Positions 5,489 to 9,543 of a stretch of DNA of 9,543 nt are shown piece by piece; position 1 is the first letter of the stretch; every line of letters starts with the position of its first letter. The stretch covers positions 1 to 9,543 of the forward strand of contig JAJPKG010000405.1 of NCBI GenBank assembly GCA_021323815.1, written 5' to 3'. A model generated the notes under the pieces. The model was given only the letters and a program-made list of their open reading frames with translations. It had not been told where the DNA came from and made no database searches. Both the position numbers and the translations under genes were made by a program. Source of the stretch: Pseudomonadota bacterium. Lineage in GTDB: Bacteria > Chloroflexota > Ktedonobacteria > Ktedonobacterales > JACDGC01.

Positions 5489-7138
5489 TCACTGCCTGCG
5501 CGGGGCACCGCAGGTGCGGCAATAGATCTCGTTGGGCTGCATGGGGTGGCCGTTGACGCACACGGCTTGGGCGGGCGCGGAAGGCGCGACATCCGAAGCA
5601 GGGCCGCTCATCTGCTGGCCGCCATAAGGCGAGGCCGGCGGCGGGGGTGGGTAGCCTTGCGGGGCCGAAGGCGGATAGCCGCTCGCTGAATAGCTCTGCG
5701 GGGCCGAGGGGGGATACATCGCTTGCGGCGTGTAGCTTGCGCTCACCGGGGCAGCGACCGCAACGGCAGCCTGTGGCTTGCGGCGACGGCCCGCAACGAC
5801 GGCGATGATGATCGCCAGCAGCGCGACGCCCGCCAGCGCCGCCAGACCGATGCCCGCCAGCGCCGAGGGATTGCTCAGCGTGCTGGTAGACTCATTCTGT
5901 GCCTGCTCTTCCGCGTAGGTCAGATAGTCATCCGCGCCCTTAAAGTTTGGATAATTGGTCTGGATGTCTTTCAGTTCCGTGACGGCCTTGTGCCAGTGGC
6001 CGGGCGCGGTGGATCCAAAGTCCGTCAGCGCCTGCCGCCACTTGTTCTCGAACGGGCCGGGCGTGGTGTCGATGTTCGCCTGCTGGATGATTTGCTTGGC
6101 GTTAGAGACCGCCTGCAAGAAGCTGGTGCCGTCAGGCTGATCGGTGCCGCCGAAGCTGACCACCCCGACAATTTCCCCCGCCGCGTTCAGTGCCGGGCCA
6201 CCGCTGTCGCCATGTTCAACGTTGCCACCGACCTGGATGAGCTTGCCGTTGCTGTCGTTCGTTTTGATGGCGCTCACATAAACCTGGTTGATCGACTCGG
6301 TGAGGAAATCGTTGGGAATTGCTGTTGGTTGTCCTTGCGTATAATGGTTGCTATCACCGTTGCCGGGATATCCGATGATGGTTAAGGTGTCGGTGGGTGA
6401 GACCGCATCGCTGTCGCCGATGGGAATTGACGGCATATCCGTCAACCCGTCCACGTGAATGACGGAAACATCGTCGCCGATGCCGCCATTTGAGTTCACG
6501 AAATTAATAAGGCCCTCGACCGTGTAGGGATAATATTTGACATCCCGCACTGAGGTTGCGCTGTATGAACCAACATAGCTGGTGTCAAGCCATACCTTGT
6601 CGATGGGCGAGGCGAAAGTGAAGACGATGTCTGTTTGCAAGGTAGGATCGGTGAGATAGTCGTTGGCTAAGGTGCTGCCATCGAGCGTCTGGTGGCAATG
6701 CGCTGCCACCAGTTTCACGATCTGCGCATCAACAGTGGGCAGGGTCAGTTCAAAATCTTCCAGATCGCCGGGAGGAGCCTTGACCACGTGACCAGCGGTG
6801 AGGATATCCCCATGCGAGGATATAAATGCGCCTGATCCCAGACCGCCCACCGGAGGAGCCGCGAAAGAGTCATTCTCACCGGCACAAAAGTGGAGTGAAA
6901 CCGTAACGCTGCTGAACGCCGTCTCAATGCGCACCACCGCCGGGCGGGCGATGTCTACGTTGCGGATGACGGGATTTTGAATATCGCCGCCGGGATGCGT
7001 GGCTGCTTTGGCACGATCAGGCAAGACGAGGGCGATGGAAAGAATGAGAGCGGTCAGCGCCACTGCGCCGAGGATGATTTTGGTGAAGCGCCGCCGCGAG
7101 CCACGCGAGGGTTGGGGCGTCACTGGAAGATCAGACAT
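5489..7138 (-). CDS. Two-pass membrane trypsin-like serine protease with C-terminal zinc ribbon
   Basis: This 549-residue protein has a basic N-terminus (SRRRFTK) and a first TM helix at about 18-40. An S1-type (Trypsin_2) protease domain spans about 50-355, with probable His117 in TAGHVV, Asp223 in DDVSVI and Ser312 in GDSGGP. A helical region follows (about 360-415, degenerate TPR-like). TM2 is at about 426-450, then basic GRRRK, a Pro/Tyr/Ser-rich tail with two YPPSAPQ repeats, and a zinc-ribbon-like Cys527-x3-His531-x8-Cys540-x2-Cys543. The positive-inside rule puts the protease outside the cell and the zinc ribbon in the cytoplasm. The start at 7138 is supported by AAGAGGAG 10 nt upstream and by the promoter at 7214-7242, which excludes the longer frame starting at 7249. 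The gene is monocistronic with its own terminator. The substrate is unknown. Confidence 0.9.
   Translation of the reverse strand: MSDLPVTPQPSRGSRRRFTKIILGAVALTALILSIALVLPDRAKAATHPGGDIQNPVIRNVDIARPAVVRIETAFSSVTVSLHFCAGENDSFAAPPVGGLGSGAFISSHGDILTAGHVVKAPPGDLEDFELTLPTVDAQIVKLVAAHCHQTLDGSTLANDYLTDPTLQTDIVFTFASPIDKVWLDTSYVGSYSATSVRDVKYYPYTVEGLINFVNSNGGIGDDVSVIHVDGLTDMPSIPIGDSDAVSPTDTLTIIGYPGNGDSNHYTQGQPTAIPNDFLTESINQVYVSAIKTNDSNGKLIQVGGNVEHGDSGGPALNAAGEIVGVVSFGGTDQPDGTSFLQAVSNAKQIIQQANIDTTPGPFENKWRQALTDFGSTAPGHWHKAVTELKDIQTNYPNFKGADDYLTYAEEQAQNESTSTLSNPSALAGIGLAALAGVALLAIIIAVVAGRRRKPQAAVAVAAPVSASYTPQAMYPPSAPQSYSASGYPPSAPQGYPPPPPASPYGGQQMSGPASDVAPSAPAQAVCVNGHPMQPNEIYCRTCGAPRRQ
5652..5719 (-). repeat. 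Direct repeat encoding the YPPSAPQ motif
   Basis: Two similar segments of 29 bp (5652-5680 and 5691-5719) encode the duplicated YPPSAPQ motif in the Pro-rich cytoplasmic tail of the protease. The duplication sits between TM2 and the zinc ribbon and probably acts as a flexible spacer. Confidence 0.6.
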
Positions 7139-7213
7139 GCGCGAAGGACTCCTCTTTAATGCAAAAAACATACCCTGCTTGAGGCGCGCGTCCAGCGTGC
7201 CTCCATGTCTGCT

Positions 7214-7242
7214 ATCATAACGTTTGGTCGGGCATTGCGCAA
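7214..7242 (-). promoter_or_regulatory. Sigma-70-type promoter of the protease gene
   Basis: On the minus strand the -35 is TTGCGC (7237-7242), the spacer is 17 bp and the -10 is TATGAT (7214-7219, 5/6 to consensus). The predicted start near 7207 leaves a leader of about 69 nt before ATG 7138. It lies between the terminator of the upstream gene (7262-7302) and the protease gene, as expected for an independent unit. Confidence 0.6.
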
Positions 7243-7261
7243 GGGGCATTCTGCGTCGCCA

Positions 7262-7302
7262 ACAAAAAAGGTACTATCTCTCATTTCGGCGGAGATAGTA
7301 CC
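7262..7302 (-). terminator. Intrinsic terminator of the two-TM membrane protein gene
   Basis: Read on the minus strand, a perfect 11-bp stem GGTACTATCTC / GAGATAGTACC with an 11-nt loop is followed directly by TTTTTTGTT. It begins 19 bp past the TAG stop at 7321. It separates this gene from the protease promoter. Confidence 0.88.
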
Positions 7303-7320
7303 AAACGATAGGGGCAACGT

Positions 7321-7665
7321 CTATGCTTTGTTGTCGCCGTTCAGCGCTTTGGGATTCTTGCGCGGGAGCTGCGGGGCCTCGCGCGTGGCTGTCGCGCGCT
7401 CCAAGATGTCGGCGCGCTCGCGCTCAAGGCGAATGATGGTGTTCAGGTAAAAGGCGATGTTCCCCGCCAGCAGGGCGAAAAAGCCCACCACCAGCGCATT
7501 GCCGGCAGGGGTGTTGATCAAGCCGGGGATGATGCCCGCATTGGGATCATCATACGCGGTCAGCGGGAAGAAGAGCATGGCCACGCCGACGATGATCGCC
7601 GCCACCACCAGCATGATGATGGTGGAAATGGTGAAGCTGCGGTTATTGCGCGCGAGATCTTCCAT
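7321..7665 (-). CDS. Small two-TM membrane protein, function unknown
   Basis: This 114-residue protein starts MEDLARNNRSFTISTII. It has two hydrophobic helices, about residues 11-34 and 56-80, joined by a short loop containing YDDPNAG. A charged helical tail follows (IRLERERADILERATATREAP) and then a Lys/Pro-rich end. The tail is probably cytoplasmic and could form a coiled coil. No enzymatic motif is seen and I do not recognise the family. An in-frame GTG at 7710 exists, but it coincides with the predicted transcription start and has no ribosome site. ATG 7665 has only a weak site (GGAAAG about 16 nt upstream). Promoter and terminator are both clear, which supports a real single-gene unit. 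Confidence 0.78.
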   Translation of the reverse strand: MEDLARNNRSFTISTIIMLVVAAIIVGVAMLFFPLTAYDDPNAGIIPGLINTPAGNALVVGFFALLAGNIAFYLNTIIRLERERADILERATATREAPQLPRKNPKALNGDNKA

Positions 7666-7715
7666 CAAAGGCCCAACTTTCCAGCAGTGAAATGCATCGA
7701 GAGATGGCACTTGAT

Positions 7716-7744
7716 ATCGTACACGCCCGGCAAGCGCTTGTCAA
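7716..7744 (-). promoter_or_regulatory. Sigma-70-type promoter with overlapping palindrome for the two-TM protein gene
   Basis: On the minus strand a perfect -35 TTGACA (7739-7744), a 17-bp spacer and TACGAT (7716-7721) form a strong promoter, with a predicted start near 7709 and a leader of about 44 nt. A perfect 10-bp palindrome CAAGCGCTTG (7731-7740) overlaps the -35 and the spacer, where a repressor could block polymerase. Control through this palindrome is inference. Confidence 0.65.
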
Positions 7745-7766
7745 CGCTGATCCGGTGAAAAAATCT

Positions 7767-8597
7767 TTACCGGCGGCCACCAGCCAGCAATTCTGCGCTA
7801 TCCCATGCCAGACCGAAGCCGGGGGGCAGCACGTCCAGCCGGGCAGAGCGCAGGCGGCGCGCGCCCAGCCGTGTGACAACGGCGTCGCGGGCGAGAGAGG
7901 GCGTGTTATTGGTGCGGCTCAGGTGTGCCAGCCACACCCAGCGCGGCGCGTCATCCAGCAGGTTCCACAGCGCTTCTGCCGTCTGATCATTCGCCAGGTG
8001 GCCGGTGGGGCTGAGGATGCGCTTTTTCAGCGATGGGGAATAGGGGCCGCGCAACAGTTGCTCACGGTCGTGGTTCGCTTCCAGAATGATCACCTGCGCT
8101 TGGCGCAAATGCGTGAAGATGGTTTCGGTGATTTCGCCGCAGTCGGTGACGATGCACGCCTGCCAGGCATCCGTCCCCAGCAGATAGCCGCACGGCGCGA
8201 CGGCATCATGCGGCACGGGGAAACTGGTGACGCGCAACGCGCCGATCTGCCATGATGTGCCTGCCGGGCGTGGTTCCAGCACCAGCGGGCGCGCGTCCTC
8301 TGTGCCGCCATCAGGCATGCGGGCGATGCTGCTGCGTGTCACGGCGTCCAGCGTGCGGCGATCACCATAGAGCGGCACGTTGCATTGCCGCGCCAGCGCA
8401 GCCGCGCCACAGGAGTGATCGGTGTGCTCGTGCGTCAGCACAATGCCTGCCAGTTTCTCTGTCTCCATTCCCGCCTGGCGCAGCCGCGCCGTCAAGATCC
8501 GCGCGCTCAGCCCGGCATCCACCAGCACCGCCGTTTCGCCGGCGCACACAAGTGTGGCATTGCCGCTGCTGCTGGAAGCCAGAGTGACGACGCGCAT
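7767..8597 (-). CDS. Metallo-beta-lactamase-fold hydrolase, WalJ/YycJ type
   Basis: This 276-residue cytosolic protein has the MBL fold and the features of the WalJ/YycJ family. Members studied in Bacillus are linked to 5'-3' exonuclease activity on DNA and to mismatch-repair or cell-wall-signalling coordination. The N-terminus (MRVVTLASSSSGNATLV) is characteristic. The metal motif is LTHEHTDHSCG (His56, His58, Asp60, His61). Further likely ligands are His130 in PVPHDAV, Asp152 in VTDCG and His225 in LAHLSRTNN. ANHD at 174-177 and TGHLAN at 198-203 are also typical. ATG 8597 has AGAGGAA 7 nt upstream. It is downstream of xseB by 199 bp, and that gap holds a dispersed repeat. No clear promoter was found there. 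The biochemical role is inferred from the family. Confidence 0.9.
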   Translation of the reverse strand: MRVVTLASSSSGNATLVCAGETAVLVDAGLSARILTARLRQAGMETEKLAGIVLTHEHTDHSCGAAALARQCNVPLYGDRRTLDAVTRSSIARMPDGGTEDARPLVLEPRPAGTSWQIGALRVTSFPVPHDAVAPCGYLLGTDAWQACIVTDCGEITETIFTHLRQAQVIILEANHDREQLLRGPYSPSLKKRILSPTGHLANDQTAEALWNLLDDAPRWVWLAHLSRTNNTPSLARDAVVTRLGARRLRSARLDVLPPGFGLAWDSAELLAGGRR

Positions 8598-8659
8598 CGA
8601 TACATTCCTCTAACAAACACTGGCGAGATGCTCTCTCCCCATGAGTGCCGCGAGCACAA

Positions 8660-8692
8660 CCTCCCGGCTCGGAACAGAAACCCCTCCGGGCT
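8660..8692 (-). repeat. Dispersed repeat family 1, intergenic copy
   Basis: Read on the minus strand, this 33-bp unit matches 2860-2892 inside recG at 31 of 33 positions. It lies in the 199-bp gap between the xseB stop and the walJ-like start. I see no convincing promoter or terminator in this gap. Confidence 0.75.
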
Positions 8693-8796
8693 ATCACCAG
8701 CGGATTCAGCGCGGTTGGCTGCGTCGTTCACGGTCGCATTCATCTGCGCTGACAGAAAGCCAGTGAAGTCGCTGTGGCTTGAACCCGTGCAGCGTG

Positions 8797-9084
8797 TCAA
8801 TCCGTCTCGACGGCGATATCGCGCAGGGTGAAGGTCCCCTCGGTCTCCACTTCCAGCGCCTGCACGCGCAACTCCGCCTGATCCAGCAAGGTGGTGCAGT
8901 GCTGCGCCAGTCGCATGCCGCGCTCAAAGGCAGTGATGGCGGCATCCAGCGCAAGGTCGCCGCCTTCCAACTGCGCGATGACCTTCTGCATCTCGGCGAA
9001 GGCGTCTTCAAAGGCAAGATCCGCCGGCACGGTGTTGTTCGTCTCGGCGGCGGCGTTCTTTGCGGAGGTGCGGCGCTGGCTCAT
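8797..9084 (-). CDS. xseB: Exodeoxyribonuclease VII small subunit
   Basis: XseB is the small helical subunit that packs on XseA in exonuclease VII, which degrades single-stranded DNA to oligonucleotides in both directions. The 95-residue product carries the family signature in order. FEDAFAEMQKVIAQLEGGDLAL (about 25-46) is followed by FERGMRLAQHCTTLLDQAELRV (about 53-74). A polar N-terminal tail of about 20 residues is longer than in many homologues. ATG 9084 has AGAGG 5 nt upstream; a TTG at 9108 in frame is less likely. XseA is not adjacent on either visible side and must lie elsewhere. Confidence 0.93.
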   Translation of the reverse strand: MSQRRTSAKNAAAETNNTVPADLAFEDAFAEMQKVIAQLEGGDLALDAAITAFERGMRLAQHCTTLLDQAELRVQALEVETEGTFTLRDIAVETD

Positions 9085-9116
9085 GCTTTCCTCTTCTTTC
9101 GGGCACAATGCATCGT

Positions 9117-9174
9117 TCCCCTCTGGTCTCCCGCTCTGCGGCTTTGCTGGGGAGGGGGTCAGGGGGCGGGGCCT
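9117..9174 (+). repeat. REP-like palindromic repeat between xseB and the GNAT fragment
   Basis: The segment 9141-9174 matches 3928-3961 inside recG at 30 of 34 positions (shared core GCTTTGCTGGGGAGGG). The left part differs, but CCCCTCT near 9118-9124 can pair with the GGGGAGGGG side to make a large GC-rich hairpin. It fills most of the 88-bp gap between the two genes, and its right end overlaps the TAG stop of the GNAT gene. Confidence 0.7.
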
Positions 9175-9543
9175 AGCGTGAATAGGCCGAAATCAACTCC
9201 GGCGCGCGCTCCGCCACCAGGGGATTTTCGATGATGCCGACGTTCCAGTCGCGGTCGATGAGGTCGCGCTCCACGCGCATGCCCACCCGGCGCATCACTC
9301 CCAGGGAGCGCTCATTGGCGCTGAGCGCGGTGCTCACGATGCGCTTCAGCTTGAGGTCCTCAAACGCGAAACGGATGACGGCTTGCGCGGCCTCGGTCAT
9401 GTAGCCCTGACCCTAATATTCAGGCGCGAGGGCATAAAAGATCTCGACCTCCGGCGATTTATAGAGGCCGTGGTCCAACAGCAGCCATTGCAACCCGCAA
9501 TAGCCGATGAGTGCGCCAGTGGACTGTTGCACCACCGCGAATC
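9173..9543 (-). pseudogene. GNAT N-acetyltransferase (RimJ/RimL type) interrupted by an amber codon, partial
   Basis: Read on the minus strand from the window edge, the frame gives FAVVQQSTGALIGYCGLQW, then a segment ending EVEIFYALAPEY, then a TAG at 9413-9415. It continues in the same frame as GQGYMTEAAQAVIRFAFEDL to a TAG at 9173. The pattern Y-W-G-Q-G-Y-x-T-E-A is the acetyl-CoA-binding motif of RimJ/RimL-like acetyltransferases, so the stop stands where Trp is expected; TGG to TAG is a single base change. The downstream part retains the LKRIVSTALSANERSLGVMRRVGM region typical of the family. The N-terminus lies outside the window. It could be a recent pseudogene, a sequencing error or, much less likely, recoding. 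The substrate is unknown. Confidence 0.85.

Noticed and set aside
7139..7249. N-terminal extension of the protease to 7249
   Set aside because: It would place translation upstream of the predicted promoter (7214-7242) and lacks a ribosome site.
7752..7773. CCGGT/ACCGG stem with an A/T-rich loop at the end of the walJ-like gene as a terminator
   Set aside because: The T-run (minus strand) lies in the loop, not after the stem, and the stem is only 5 bp and includes the stop codon.
8772..8800. TTGACA overlapping the xseB stop on the minus strand as a promoter for the walJ-like gene
   Set aside because: At 17 bp downstream the hexamer is CCACAG, which is not a -10. The match arises from the end of the xseB coding sequence.

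Overview
This window is GC-rich chromosomal DNA whose gene content looks most like Chloroflexota (possibly a Ktedonobacteria-type lineage). The clues are a RecG with an N-terminal helical extension ahead of its wedge domain, a membrane-anchored trypsin-like protease carrying a C-terminal zinc ribbon, and dispersed GC-rich palindromic repeats. The taxonomic call is inference; there is no rRNA or marker to prove it. I see no tRNA, rRNA, CRISPR array, prophage or insertion sequence.

Layout. The left edge holds what may be the last 16 codons of an upstream gene. It is followed by an alpha/beta hydrolase of the non-heme haloperoxidase type (+ strand, 255-1091), preceded by a perfect operator-like inverted repeat. 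Facing it is a small acidic protein of unknown function (-, 1180-1605) with its own promoter, Shine-Dalgarno and terminator. Next comes apt (-, 1724-2272), divergent from recG (+, 2439-5297). The rest of the window runs on the minus strand. Read in transcription order from the right edge: a GNAT acetyltransferase fragment broken by an amber codon, xseB, a WalJ/YycJ-type metallo-beta-lactamase-fold hydrolase, a two-TM small membrane protein, and the trypsin-like protease. The last two each have a recognisable sigma-70-type promoter and a strong intrinsic terminator.

How the genes relate. Several are housekeeping genes for nucleic-acid metabolism: RecG (fork reversal and branch migration), XseB (small subunit of exonuclease VII), WalJ-like nuclease and Apt (adenine salvage). 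They are not one pathway operon. The protease has a two-pass topology, with the catalytic domain outside and a zinc ribbon inside, and is its own transcription unit.

Most notable. recG is unusually long (952 aa) because two linker segments carry sequence that also occurs between genes elsewhere in the window. The first linker shares a 33-bp repeat (31/33 identical) with the xseB-walJ intergenic region. The second contains two palindromic REP-like units in opposite orientation, a BIME-like arrangement, related to a unit between xseB and the GNAT fragment. So two different dispersed repeat families appear to be translated inside an otherwise intact RecG. A second notable point is the TGG-to-TAG-type nonsense codon in the conserved acetyl-CoA-binding motif of the GNAT gene.
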